Assembly (NCBI GenBank): GCA_035570235.1
Contig: DATMML010000137.1
Span: 115,552 to 179,551 of the forward strand
DNA length: 64,000 bases
Origin: Vicinamibacteria bacterium
GTDB lineage: Bacteria > Acidobacteriota > Vicinamibacteria > Fen-336
Reading direction: 5' to 3'
The notes beneath the pieces are model-generated. The model did no database searches. It was not told the DNA's origin and saw nothing but the letters and a program-made list of their open reading frames with translations. The translations under genes were made by a program, and so were the position numbers. Of the stretch, positions 33,825 to 43,268 are shown one piece after another; within the stretch, counting starts at the first letter, position 1; every line of letters starts with the position of its first letter.

Positions 33825-34634
33825 ATGGGCCTTGCCCCCGGATCCCGACCCCGGCAGCTCAAGCTGCCCTTCGACGACACCCCCCTCTGGGATGTGTGCG
33901 CCCTGGAGGCGGCCCTCGGCCGCGAGTGCGCACGCTCGCTCTCCCTGACCCTCACCGAGAACCGCTCCGTGCTGCTCTCCTTCAGGCGCGCGGGGGGCGG
34001 GATCCAGCTTCGCCTCCACCGGATGTTCCTCCACGCCTCGCCCCTGGTGGTGCGCGCGCTGGCCCGCAGCCTTCGCCGCACCAGCCGCAGCGCGGACGGG
34101 GAGGTGCGGCGCTTCATGAACGACAACCTACACCGGGTGCGGCGGACGCCGCGCGCGCTGCCGCCCCTGCAGAGCGTGGGCCGGGCGCACGATCTGAACG
34201 TGATCTACCGGCGCCTGAACGAACGCTTCTTCGCGGGCAAGCTGAAGGTGCCTATCACCTGGGGCCGCGGCAGCGGACGCGCCCGGCGGGGGGGGCTCAC
34301 CTTCGGGAGCTACGACCCCGTGCTCGGACTCGTCCGCATCCACCCCGTGCTCGACCGCCGCGACGTCCCCCTCTACTTCCTGGAGAGCGTCGTCTACCAC
34401 GAGATGCTGCACCACCGCCTGGGGGGCGTGCCCGACCGCGCCGGCCGGACCGTCTACCACTCCCGTGCCTTCCGCCAGGCGGAGGCGCGCTACCCGTGGC
34501 ACCGCGAGGCTCTGGCCTGGGAGAAGGAGAACCTGCCCCACCTGCTCCGGGCCAGCCATGCCCTGGACCGAGAGCGGAAGGCCGCGCGGTTGTCGGCGCG
34601 CGCGGCCGGCCTGGCCGCACCCCCGCGTCGTTGA
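33825..34634 (+). CDS. SprT-like zinc metallopeptidase domain protein
   Basis: 269 residues. The C-terminal half has HEMLHH (His192-Glu193..His196), an HExxH zinc site, preceded by LNVIYRRLNERFFAGKLKVPITWGR, the typical SprT entry motif, and followed by YHSRAFRQAEARYP with the likely third ligand region. The N-terminal 100 residues are unassigned and basic. SprT-family proteins act on DNA-protein crosslinks in eukaryotes; bacterial roles are poorly known. A TTGA overlap couples it to the following ABC transporter gene. Confidence 0.8.
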   Translation: MGLAPGSRPRQLKLPFDDTPLWDVCALEAALGRECARSLSLTLTENRSVLLSFRRAGGGIQLRLHRMFLHASPLVVRALARSLRRTSRSADGEVRRFMNDNLHRVRRTPRALPPLQSVGRAHDLNVIYRRLNERFFAGKLKVPITWGRGSGRARRGGLTFGSYDPVLGLVRIHPVLDRRDVPLYFLESVVYHEMLHHRLGGVPDRAGRTVYHSRAFRQAEARYPWHREALAWEKENLPHLLRASHALDRERKAARLSARAAGLAAPPRR

Positions 34635-36373
34635 GGACCCTGCCCCACCTCCGCCGGCTCCTTCCCTATCTTGGCCGGCACCGCAAAGGAGTGGTGGGGG
34701 GAATTCTCTGCCTGCTCTTCACCACCGGCTTCTCCGTGGCCAGCCCCTGGGTGCTGCGCCACGCCATCGACGACCTGACCGCGACCGTGACCCGGCAGAA
34801 GCTCTACCTCTACTCGGGCCTCATCGTGGGCCTGGTGCTGGTGGAGGGCGTCTTCCGCTACCTCATGCGCATGGTCCTCATCGGAATCAGCCGCGAGATC
34901 GAGTACGAGCTCCGCAACGACCTCTTCTCCCACCTCACCTTGATGGCCCCCCGCTACTACCAGCGGAACCGCATCGGGGACATCATGAGCCGGGCCACCA
35001 ACGACATGTCCGCGGTGCGCATGGTGTTGGGGCCCGGGATCATGTACACCGCCAACCTCGTAGCTACCTTCACGGCCACGGTGACGCTCATGCTCGCCAT
35101 CAGCCCCCGGCTGACGGGGCTCGCCCTCCTTCCCCTCCTCCTCGTCTCCATCCTCGTCCGGCACTTCGGCCGCCGGATCCATGACCATTTCGAGGCCGTG
35201 CAGGCGCAGCTCTCCGCCCTGAACGCGCTCGTGCAGGAGAACCTCTCGGGGGCGCGGGTGGTACGGGCCTACGTGCAGGAACCGCACGAGGAGGAGCGTT
35301 TCGCGGGCGCGAACCGGGAGTACGTGGAGCGGAACCGCCGCCTCATCCGCCTGACCGGGGTCCTCTATCCCGGGATCCAGTTCTTCATGGGGCTGGGGGC
35401 GGTGACCGTGCTCTGGCTGGGGGGGCGGCTAGTGGTCGCGGGCACGATCACCCTCGGCCAGTTCGTGGCCTTCGGGGCCTACCTGGCCATGCTGAACTGG
35501 CCCATGATCGCGCTCGGCTGGGTGGTGAACCTCTTCGAGAGGGGCGAGGCCTCCATGGGCCGTATCAACTACCTCCTGGACGCGGTCCCGGAGATTCGGG
35601 ACGAGCGCCCCGCCCCCCTGACCGCTCTCCGGGGGGAGGTGGAGTTCCGCGGACTGACCTTCTCCTACAACGGGCACCCTGTCCTCACGGACGTCGACCT
35701 GAAGGTGCCCGCGGGCACGACGGTGGCGGTGGTGGGCCCCACGGGGGCCGGCAAGAGCACGCTGGTGAGCCTGATCCCCCGCCTCTACGACGCGCCCCCC
35801 GGCACCGTGTTCGTGGACGGGCACGACGTGCGCGAGGTCCCCCTGGCCCTGCTCCGCGGCACCGTCGGCTTCGTGCCCCAGGAGAGCTTCCTCTTCTCCG
35901 ACACCATCCGCGAGAACATCGGCTTCGGGATCCCGGGAGGCGACGACGGGCGCCCGGAATGGGCGGCGGGGATCGCTCAGCTCGCCAAGGATGTCGCCGA
36001 CTTCCCCCAGGGCTACGGGACTTTCGTGGGGGAGCGGGGCATCACCCTCTCCGGGGGACAAAAGCAGCGGACCGCCCTCTCCCGCGCCCTCGCCACCGAC
36101 CCCCGGATCCTCGTCCTCGACGACACCCTGGCCGCGGTGGACACGGAGACGGAGGAGGAGATCCTGAAGGGGCTTCGGGGCGTGATGCGGACCCGCACCA
36201 CCTTCCTGGTCTCGCACCGCGTGTCCACGGTCAAGGATGCCGATCTCATCGTGGTCCTGCGCGAAGGCCGGATCGTGGAGCGCGGGACCCATGACGAGCT
36301 CGTGGCCCAGGGCGGCTTCTACGCCGACCTCCATCGTAGGCAGCTGCTGGAGGAGGAGATGGAGACGGCATGA
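34631..36373 (+). CDS. ABC exporter half-transporter A (degenerate catalytic site)
   Basis: 580 residues from TTG 34631, which overlaps the previous stop (TTGA) and begins exactly at the membrane domain (RTLPHLRRLLPYLGRHRKG). Six-helix type IV exporter domain, then a nucleotide-binding domain: Walker A GPTGAGKST, signature LSGGQ, Walker B ILVLDD. The residue after Walker B Asp is Asp, not the catalytic Glu. Its partner overlaps downstream by 4 bases and carries the complementary defect. Heterodimeric multidrug or lipid exporter of the BmrC/LmrC/TmrA kind; substrate unknown. Confidence 0.92.
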   Translation: MRTLPHLRRLLPYLGRHRKGVVGGILCLLFTTGFSVASPWVLRHAIDDLTATVTRQKLYLYSGLIVGLVLVEGVFRYLMRMVLIGISREIEYELRNDLFSHLTLMAPRYYQRNRIGDIMSRATNDMSAVRMVLGPGIMYTANLVATFTATVTLMLAISPRLTGLALLPLLLVSILVRHFGRRIHDHFEAVQAQLSALNALVQENLSGARVVRAYVQEPHEEERFAGANREYVERNRRLIRLTGVLYPGIQFFMGLGAVTVLWLGGRLVVAGTITLGQFVAFGAYLAMLNWPMIALGWVVNLFERGEASMGRINYLLDAVPEIRDERPAPLTALRGEVEFRGLTFSYNGHPVLTDVDLKVPAGTTVAVVGPTGAGKSTLVSLIPRLYDAPPGTVFVDGHDVREVPLALLRGTVGFVPQESFLFSDTIRENIGFGIPGGDDGRPEWAAGIAQLAKDVADFPQGYGTFVGERGITLSGGQKQRTALSRALATDPRILVLDDTLAAVDTETEEEILKGLRGVMRTRTTFLVSHRVSTVKDADLIVVLREGRIVERGTHDELVAQGGFYADLHRRQLLEEEMETA

Positions 36374-38181
36374 GCGCGGCCGGCTTCCACGAGGACGACC
36401 CCGTCGCGCCCAAGAGCTACGACTGGAAGCTGCTCGTCCGCCTCCTCAAGTACCTGGGGCCCTACAAGGCGGCGGTGGCTGTCTCCTTCCTGCTCATCCT
36501 GGTCATGGCGGGACTGGACCTCGTGGGCCCTTACCTTACCAAGGTGGCCATCGACGGCCACATCGCCAAGGGGGACGCAGCCGGGCTGCGGTGGGTGGCC
36601 GGCCTCTACCTCCTCGCCCTCCTCGCCGGCCTCGGCGTGCGCTTCGCCCAGATGTTCATCCTGCAGATGACCGGGCAGCGGGTCATGCAGGACATGAGGC
36701 GGGAGATCTTCGGCCACCTCCAGCGGCTGCACGTGGCCTACTTCGACAAGAACCCCGTGGGTCGGCTCATGACCCGGGTCACCACCGACGTGGATGCGGT
36801 GAACGAGCTCTTCACCTCCGGGGTGGTGACCGTATTCGGCGACCTCTTCACCCTCTTCGGCATCATGGGGGTCATGCTCGCCCTCGACCTCCGGCTGGCC
36901 CTGGTGACTTTTGCCGTCATCCCCCTCTTCTTCCTGCTCACCAACTGGTTCCGCAAGGGGGCGCGGGAGTCCTTCCGGGAGACCCGCCGCTGGGTGGCCC
37001 GCATCAACGCCTTCCTCCAGGAGAACCTCTCCGGGATGAGCGTGGTTCAGCTGTTCCGGCGCGAGGAGCGGAACACTCTCGCCTTCGCGGCCATCAACCG
37101 CAAGCACGCCGACGCCAACATGACCGCCATCTTCTATTACGCGGTCTTCTACCCCGCCATCGAGCTCCTGGCCGCCCTCGCCATCGCCCTCATCATTCTC
37201 TACGGGGGCGAGGGCGTGCTCCGGGGGACGGTGACCCTGGGCGTGCTCGTGGCATTCATCCAGTACTCGGAGCGCTTCTGGCGGCCGATCTCCGACCTCT
37301 CCGAGAAGTTCAACATCCTGCAAGCGGCCATGGCCTCCTCGGAGCGAATCTTCCTGCTCCTGGACACGGAGGCCCAGGTGGCGGGCCGCGCCGGAGCCCG
37401 CGCCCTCCCCGAGGTCGCGGGCCGGGTGGCCTTCGAAGGGGTGTGGTTCGCCTACTCCGGCCAGGAGTGGGTCCTGAAGGACATCGACTTCGCGGTGGAG
37501 CCGGGGCGGAGCGTGGCCCTGGTGGGGGCCACGGGCGCGGGCAAGACCTCGATCATCAGCCTCCTCACCCGCTTCTACGACGTGGCCCGGGGCCGCATCA
37601 CCTTGGACGGGGTAGACATCCGCGAGCTCCCCCCCGCGCAGCTCAGGTCCTCGCTCGCCCTCGTGCTCCAGGACGTGCACCTCTTCAGCGGGACCATCGC
37701 CTCCAACATCCGCCTGGGCTCGGCCATCCCCGAAGAGCGGGTGCGGGAGGCGGCGCGGGCCGTCCACGCCCACCACTTCATCGAAGCCCTGCCCCAGGGC
37801 TATGAGACCGAGGTCAAGGAGCGCGGGGCCACCCTCTCCGTGGGACAGAAGCAGCTCCTCTCCTTCGCCCGCGCCCTCGCCCACGACCCCCAGGTCCTCG
37901 TCCTGGACGAGGCCACGTCCTCCGTGGACACCGAGACCGAGCAGCTCATCCAGGACGCGCTCCGGGTGCTTCTTAAGGGGAGGACCGCGATCGTGATCGC
38001 CCACCGGCTCTCCACCATCCAGAACGTGGACGAGATCCTGGTCATGCACAAGGGCCGGATCCGAGAGCGGGGCACGCACCAGGAGCTCCTGGCCGAGCGC
38101 GGACTCTACTGGCGCCTCTACCAGCTCCAGTACAAGGACCAGGAACTGCGGGTGAGCGGCCCGGCGGAAGCTACGGCCTAG
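36370..38181 (+). CDS. ABC exporter half-transporter B
   Basis: 603 residues, start ATGA overlap with subunit A. Six membrane helices, then Walker A GATGAGKTS, signature LSVGQ (degenerate, second Gly is Val) and Walker B VLVLDE with the catalytic Glu intact. So one ATP site of the dimer is canonical (its own Walker B with LSGGQ of A) and one degenerate (LVLDD of A with LSVGQ of this protein), the known layout for heterodimeric exporters. It forms the inner-membrane exporter with subunit A. Confidence 0.93.
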   Translation: MSAAGFHEDDPVAPKSYDWKLLVRLLKYLGPYKAAVAVSFLLILVMAGLDLVGPYLTKVAIDGHIAKGDAAGLRWVAGLYLLALLAGLGVRFAQMFILQMTGQRVMQDMRREIFGHLQRLHVAYFDKNPVGRLMTRVTTDVDAVNELFTSGVVTVFGDLFTLFGIMGVMLALDLRLALVTFAVIPLFFLLTNWFRKGARESFRETRRWVARINAFLQENLSGMSVVQLFRREERNTLAFAAINRKHADANMTAIFYYAVFYPAIELLAALAIALIILYGGEGVLRGTVTLGVLVAFIQYSERFWRPISDLSEKFNILQAAMASSERIFLLLDTEAQVAGRAGARALPEVAGRVAFEGVWFAYSGQEWVLKDIDFAVEPGRSVALVGATGAGKTSIISLLTRFYDVARGRITLDGVDIRELPPAQLRSSLALVLQDVHLFSGTIASNIRLGSAIPEERVREAARAVHAHHFIEALPQGYETEVKERGATLSVGQKQLLSFARALAHDPQVLVLDEATSSVDTETEQLIQDALRVLLKGRTAIVIAHRLSTIQNVDEILVMHKGRIRERGTHQELLAERGLYWRLYQLQYKDQELRVSGPAEATA

Positions 38182-38523
38182 CGCCGCGGATCGCCCCCCG
38201 GTGACCCGGGTCTCGGTGGGCCGGGAAGGTGTCCCCTTGCCAAACGTTCGGGGCTTCCTCCCCTGCTCGGAAGCCTGACCGGCAGGCGTCCGCAAGGAAG
38301 CGGCCCGAGGCGTCCTCCCCCTGGTCAGGGTTGGGCAGGGGCCGTCGCGGCGGTCATGACGGCGAAAGGGCCCTGCGACTCAGGGCCTTCCCCCTCGCCC
38401 TGACCCGGCTCGTGAATTTGTTGAGAATCTGTTTGACAACGGCCCTCGGCGGGCGTACGGGTAGACTCGGGAACCCTGGCAATCCCTCCATTCTGATCTC
38501 TGACCGAGATCGAGGAGGATTTC
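38182..38523. other. Intergenic region with a hairpin
   Basis: No gene is seen. GGCCCTG (38369-38375) pairs with CAGGGCC (38381-38387) around CGACT, a possible end for the ABC transcript though far from its stop. TTGACA at 38433-38438 lies 90 bp before the lipoprotein ATG, but the hexamer 17-18 bp on (TACGGG) is a poor -10. Confidence 0.4.
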
Positions 38524-39060
38524 ATGCGGAATCCCTATTGGACCGCGAGCCTGCTCGCGGCTCTGTTGCTGCCCGCCTGCGGTAGCAGCGGTCCGACCAT
38601 GGTAGCGCCGACTCCAACCCCTGTGCCTTGCACCCAGGCCTCGGTTTTCCAAGGAGCGGGTGCACTTCCCGCCCACGTCGCGGATTTTGAGTCGATCACA
38701 GCGCCCACGACCGGCCGGCTGGATGTCACCCTGGACTGGACGTTCGCCTCGAGCAAGGTGGGGGTGTTCATCGCGCAGGGACCCTGCAGCTTCGATCAGT
38801 TCAAGGCCGCAGCCTGCAATTTCTTGCTCAGCTTGGTTTCTCCTCCAAAGCCGTTGAAGGGCTCGGCATCCAACGTGGCCGCGGGCTCGTACGTCCTGAT
38901 CATCGCTAACGCAGCCGACCAGAACGAGTCGGTGTCGGCCCAGGTGCTCTTAAGCTCCGCGACCTGCCCGGCTTTGGCGTCGCGGTCGCCCCAGGACCAG
39001 TCGCAGGGGTCGCTCCGGGGGCAGGTTCACGGGGAACTCACCGGCATCTTGCACCGCTGA
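38524..39060 (+). CDS. Small lipoprotein of unknown function
   Basis: 178 residues from ATG 38524 with GAGGAGG upstream. Signal peptide with LLLPAC lipobox-like site (Cys19). A Pro/Thr spacer (APTPTPVPC) follows, then a beta-rich domain with LDVTLDWTFASSKVGVFIAQGPC and GSYVLIIANAADQNESVSAQVLL, resembling the jelly-roll prepeptidase C-terminal type domains. Three or more Cys could form disulfides. It is isolated between the ABC exporter and the TonB receptor. No function can be assigned. Confidence 0.72.
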   Translation: MRNPYWTASLLAALLLPACGSSGPTMVAPTPTPVPCTQASVFQGAGALPAHVADFESITAPTTGRLDVTLDWTFASSKVGVFIAQGPCSFDQFKAAACNFLLSLVSPPKPLKGSASNVAAGSYVLIIANAADQNESVSAQVLLSSATCPALASRSPQDQSQGSLRGQVHGELTGILHR

Positions 39061-39229
39061 CCTGCGAGAAAGGCGGAAGCGTCATTAGGTCGGCGGAGCT
39101 TCGCCCGACCCGCAGAGTTCAGGGGAGCTCTCGCTGCTCCCCGCTGTTCTAAGCGCGGTTCCCCGAGCCACTCGGGACATGGTTGCGGCTGTCTCGTTGA
39201 GTCGGCCTGGGAGACCTCGAGAGGCGTCC

Positions 39230-39259
39230 CCGCGGGCGCGGGAAAACCCGCGCCCGCGG
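39230..39259. terminator. Perfect 13-bp GC hairpin between convergent genes
   Basis: CCGCGGGCGCGGG (39230-39242), loop AAAA, CCCGCGCCCGCGG (39247-39259), followed by TCTTT on the plus strand. It lies 16 bases beyond the TonB-receptor stop (minus strand) and 170 bases beyond the lipoprotein stop. It likely acts as a bidirectional terminator, although the T-run is short. Confidence 0.7.
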
Positions 39260-39274
39260 TCTTTGGTGCCGTCG

Positions 39275-42190
39275 CTAGAAGCCGAGCCTCAAGCCGAGGC
39301 GCAGGATCCGCGGCGAGAGGTTGTCCGTCAGCAGCTCGAAGTTGGTGGCTTTCAGGTTGCGCTGACGGTTGAGCTCGGTGTTGCTGTTGAACACGTTGAA
39401 CAGATCCAAGCTGATCGCCGCGTTGCCCCGCCCGAACTTCAGGATCTTCTGCAGGCGCAGGTCCAGATCCCAGAGGTTATTGAACCGGAGGTAGTCGACG
39501 CTGGGCGTCACCAGGACCCGTTGTGTCCCGTCCTGGCCGAGGGCCGCGTTCACGAACAGCGGGTACGGCGTGCCCTGCCTGCCGAACAGGTTGGCCGCGA
39601 TCTCCAGGTCCCAGGGGAGCTGGTAGAGCGCGTTGGCGTTCACCGCCCATTTGGCGTTGATGAAGATATCGCCGCTGCCACTCCCGGCGCTCCGGGGCGC
39701 GACCTGGCCGCCGCTGATGAGAGGATCCGTGTCGAGAGCGGTCGGGTTGCCGGCCGAGAGGCCGCCGAAGTTCTGGAAATTGCTCGCCGCGGGCGTGCCC
39801 GTGTAGAACTCCTCGTGATTGTTCCAGGCGGCGGCGACGCGGGCCATCCACTTGTTGGCCAGGCGCTTGGTGGCCGAGAACTCGATCCCGTTGAAGGTCT
39901 GAGAGTAGTTGGGGTCGTTTGTCTGGAACCGGCCGTTGCCACCCGCCGCAACCTTGGCCACGTTCGGGATGAAGGTGGGCACGCTATAGGCCGTCCCATC
40001 GGTGAGCGTTCCCGTCAAGGCTGCGCCGGCCGCGAAGTCGGCCGGGGTCATGCCCACGCGCGGGAAGGAGATGAACCGCGTGAACTTGCGGTAGGTGTAG
40101 GTGACGGACACCGCGAGGTTCGGAAAGAGCTCGCGGTCGAGGCCGAAGACGCCCTCATTCGTGAGCGGCGCCTGCAGATTGGGGTCGATCACGTTCGAGG
40201 ACGTCACCGCGGTCGGGTTCGCGGGGTTGAAGCCACCCCCCGTAGCCAGCGGCGTCGGCGTGATCGTCACCTCGTTCGGCTGCGCTAAGTGGTCACCGTT
40301 GAGATCCTTCCACGGATACTCCGCCCAGCCCGCCGCCCCGCTCGGGTTGGCGAAGCCTACGGTGCCGGTGTCGAGCTGGGTCGCGTAGCGGGCGTAGGAC
40401 GCGCGAACGAGCGTCTTGCGGTCCTTGTCGAGGGCGTAGGTCACGCCCACCCGGGGCGAGAGGTCGTTCCAGGCGAAGGGCGCGTCATAACCGGGGAAGT
40501 TGATGCCGGGAACGACGTTGGTAAAGGCCCCATTGCCCTGGATGTTCGTCGGGGCCGCGCGGCCCGTCTGGTGGTCGAAGCGCAGGCCGAGGTTCAGGGT
40601 CAGGCGGTTCTTGGTGAAGGTGTCGCCCACGTAGGCGCTCGTGTAGAAGGTCCGGTTGACGCCCAGCCCCGCGCGGTAGAGGCGGGCGCGCTGGTTGGTG
40701 GCCGAGAAATCCTCCGCCTCCACGAGGTCGCCGGGGTAGAGAGTCTCCGTCAGGGCCTCCGTCCACCGGTATCCCCCGCCAAACTTGATCTCATGGTTCC
40801 CGAGGAAGTAGTTGGCGTCGGCGTTCGCGATGTACTGCGGCCGCACGTTGAGGTTGAGATAGGTGGTGCCGAAGGTCTGCCCAAGTCGCGGGGCGAGGCC
40901 GGCCTCGCCACTGAGGCCGCCCACAGGAAAGAGCTGGAAGCCCGTCCCGTAGTACGCGAACCTCACGGAGGTGAAGAAGTTGGGGTTGAAGGTATGGTTG
41001 TCCTCGAGCTTCAGAAGCCCGTGGGGCCGGCTGTCGGGGAAAGCGTCGCTCTGGTTCCAGGTGGCGGAGGATGGCTCGATGCAGCCTGCGCAGGCCCCCG
41101 GGGCACGATTGAACTTCTGCTTGTCGCCAAGGAACCAGAACCCGCTCACCATGTCGCTCGAGCCGGCCTGCCAGTTCACCTTGACCGTCTGGTCCTTAAG
41201 GATCGTCTTGTCGATGAGGGCTCCCGCGGAGCGAACGAGCCGGATGTCCTGCTTGCCCCAGGAGACCCAGAACCAGAGCTTGTCCTTGAGGATGGGCCCC
41301 CCGACGTCGAACCCGTAGTCGGCGACCTGATCGTTGTGGTTCGCGGTGTCGGCCGTCACGGGGACGAGGAGGCCATGCACGCCCGCGGTCTGCAGCTCGG
41401 CGGGGACGTTGGAGGCGCCGAGGTCGTGGTTGGTGAAGTAGCCGTGCACGGTGGCGTGGAAGTCGTTCGTGCCGCGCTTGGTCACGAAGTTGATCCCCAC
41501 CCCCCCAGTCGGTTGCCGGATGTCGTTGCCGCTGGTCGAGATCTGGATCTCCTGGAACGCGTCGTAGTCGAAGTAGGTCGGGGAGGAGCCGATGGCGGCC
41601 ATGTCGGTGACGTTGACGCCGTCCAGGCTCCACACCCCGTCGTTTCCGGAGGCACCCTTGGCGCGGTAGGCCGACTGCTGGCCGCTCTCGTTGCCGGCAA
41701 TGTTGACCCGATCCATGACCACTCCGGGGACGGTGCGGAGCAGCGCCCAGGGGTCGCGGGAGTTCGGGATCTTCGCGAGCTCGTCCTGCGTGAACACGGT
41801 GGCGGTCCCCGTGCGCTTGGCGTCGAGGACCGGCGTCTCCGCGGTCACGGTAAGGGTTTCCGCGACCGAGGCGACCTTTAGTCCTACGGTGATGTCGACG
41901 CTAGTGCCGGTGGCCACGACCACGTTTTCGCGGGTGACGGTGGCGAAGCCGACGAGTGTAGTCGTGAGCTGATAAGCGCCGGGGTCAAGGTTCAGGACTC
42001 GAAACCGGCCGTCGGCGCCACAGATGGTGGTGAAGGTGCCCCCGGGCCCCTTGACCGTCACGCTGGCGCCGGGCAGGGCCGCGCCCGACTCGTCGGTGAC
42101 GGTACCGTAGACATTGCCGGTGGCGAGCTGGGCATGGATGGGAAGGGCCGTGGCCAGTAACACCACTAGGCTAAGCGCGATTCTCTTCAT
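39275..42190 (-). CDS. TonB-dependent receptor with N-terminal carboxypeptidase-regulatory-like domain (Oar-like)
   Basis: 971 residues from ATG 42190, chosen for the signal peptide MKRIALSLVVLLATALPIHA and the GGAGGAGG ribosome site. Residues 22-105 form a CarboxypepD_reg domain (GNVYGTVTDESGAALPGASVTV, DGRFRVLNLDPGAYQL). Then the plug (NSRDPWALLRTVPGVVMDRVNIAGNESG, GVNVTDMAAIGSS) and a long barrel ending in LRLGLRLGF, the usual aromatic C-terminus. Such large receptors are amplified in Acidobacteria and probably import glycans or their products. No TonB-box could be pinpointed. It is a single-gene unit. Confidence 0.9.
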   Translation of the reverse strand: MKRIALSLVVLLATALPIHAQLATGNVYGTVTDESGAALPGASVTVKGPGGTFTTICGADGRFRVLNLDPGAYQLTTTLVGFATVTRENVVVATGTSVDITVGLKVASVAETLTVTAETPVLDAKRTGTATVFTQDELAKIPNSRDPWALLRTVPGVVMDRVNIAGNESGQQSAYRAKGASGNDGVWSLDGVNVTDMAAIGSSPTYFDYDAFQEIQISTSGNDIRQPTGGVGINFVTKRGTNDFHATVHGYFTNHDLGASNVPAELQTAGVHGLLVPVTADTANHNDQVADYGFDVGGPILKDKLWFWVSWGKQDIRLVRSAGALIDKTILKDQTVKVNWQAGSSDMVSGFWFLGDKQKFNRAPGACAGCIEPSSATWNQSDAFPDSRPHGLLKLEDNHTFNPNFFTSVRFAYYGTGFQLFPVGGLSGEAGLAPRLGQTFGTTYLNLNVRPQYIANADANYFLGNHEIKFGGGYRWTEALTETLYPGDLVEAEDFSATNQRARLYRAGLGVNRTFYTSAYVGDTFTKNRLTLNLGLRFDHQTGRAAPTNIQGNGAFTNVVPGINFPGYDAPFAWNDLSPRVGVTYALDKDRKTLVRASYARYATQLDTGTVGFANPSGAAGWAEYPWKDLNGDHLAQPNEVTITPTPLATGGGFNPANPTAVTSSNVIDPNLQAPLTNEGVFGLDRELFPNLAVSVTYTYRKFTRFISFPRVGMTPADFAAGAALTGTLTDGTAYSVPTFIPNVAKVAAGGNGRFQTNDPNYSQTFNGIEFSATKRLANKWMARVAAAWNNHEEFYTGTPAASNFQNFGGLSAGNPTALDTDPLISGGQVAPRSAGSGSGDIFINAKWAVNANALYQLPWDLEIAANLFGRQGTPYPLFVNAALGQDGTQRVLVTPSVDYLRFNNLWDLDLRLQKILKFGRGNAAISLDLFNVFNSNTELNRQRNLKATNFELLTDNLSPRILRLGLRLGF

Positions 42191-42491
42191 ATCAGACAAC
42201 CTCCTCCTTGGGATGAGGCGGGCTGCTAGGAACAAGTGGTTGAACGCATCCCAGCAAAACGCGGGCCACGCCAAGTCGGCAGGCCCCAGATCGCCACGTT
42301 GGCAATAATCACTTTAGTGGACGATAGTTACGACCTGCCGATGGACATCCATCTCCACTGGCTCATTCCATCCGGTCGTAGCGATCGGTTCCGTGAATCC
42401 ATAGATTTGGACACATGTTGAGTCGGGCTAAGCACGCTCACCAACACTCCAGGTAAGCTTGTTCCGGCAAGGTGGGATCAGAAGGGACGGG
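42191..42491. other. Upstream region of the TonB receptor gene
   Basis: About 300 bp, noticeably richer in A+T than its surroundings (about 42290-42430). It probably carries the receptor promoter on the minus strand, but no hexamer pair at proper spacing was found. No gene or riboswitch pattern is recognised. Confidence 0.4.
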
Positions 42492-43268
42492 TCACCGCGA
42501 TCGCTCGAGCCGGGCGACCTCCTCCGGTCCCAATCGCCGCCAGCGGCCGGGAGCCAGCTCGCCCAAAGCCAGGTCACCCACTCTGACCCGTACCAGCTCT
42601 TCCACCGGGAGTCCCACCGCCGCGCACATCCGTCGGACCTGACGGTTCCGGCCTTCCGTGAGGACGATCTCCAGCCAAGAGTGCCCCCCCCGGGCCGCGC
42701 CCAGGGGTCGCACACGCGCCGGGCGGGTCACGGTGCCATCGGGTAGGGCGACACCCTCCCGCAGGATGCGCAGCGCCACCTCGCCCGGGACCCCCCCCAC
42801 GCGCGCGTGGTAGGTCTTCGCCACCTCGTGCCTTGGGTCGGTGAGCCGCTCCCCCAGGCGGTGATCGTTGGTGAGGACGAGGAGGCCGGAGGTGTCCTTG
42901 TCCAGCCGGCCTACCGGGAAGACCCAGCGGCCCACGTCCCCGAGGCGGTCGTAGACGGTGGCCCGGCCGCCGGGGTCCTTGCGCGTGGTGACGAGGCCGG
43001 GCGGTTTGTGGAAGGCGATCACGATTCGCTCCGTGTCATCCCCCACTCGTTCTCCGTCCACTGTGACCCGTTCACGTCGGGGATCGATCCGTCGCTCGGG
43101 CAGCTTCACGACCCGGCCCGAGACGCGCACCCGCCCCTCCTTGATCCATCGCGCCGCCTCCGTTCGGGAGCAGACGCCGAACTTGGAGAGGGCCCGGGCG
43201 AGCGAGACGGGAGCGGGGCCTTCTTGTGGGGAACGACCGCGGGGGGAGCCGCGCGGGGGCAGGGACAC
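42492..43268 (-). CDS. Ribosomal large/small-subunit pseudouridine synthase, RsuA/RluB family
   Basis: 258 residues from GTG 43268, sharing one base with the stop of the upstream gene (TAGTG). N-terminal S4 RNA-binding domain (LARALSKFGVCSRTEAARWIKEGRVRVSG), then the catalytic GRLDKDTSGLLVLTNDHRL, whose Asp after Leu is the nucleophile, and ILTEGRNRQVRRMCAAVGLPV as the conserved third motif. It isomerises uridine in rRNA; the exact site (RluB, RluE, RluF or RsuA type) is not decidable by eye, with RluB most likely. A basic 20-residue extension precedes the S4 domain. Confidence 0.9.
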   Translation of the reverse strand: MSLPPRGSPRGRSPQEGPAPVSLARALSKFGVCSRTEAARWIKEGRVRVSGRVVKLPERRIDPRRERVTVDGERVGDDTERIVIAFHKPPGLVTTRKDPGGRATVYDRLGDVGRWVFPVGRLDKDTSGLLVLTNDHRLGERLTDPRHEVAKTYHARVGGVPGEVALRILREGVALPDGTVTRPARVRPLGAARGGHSWLEIVLTEGRNRQVRRMCAAVGLPVEELVRVRVGDLALGELAPGRWRRLGPEEVARLERSR

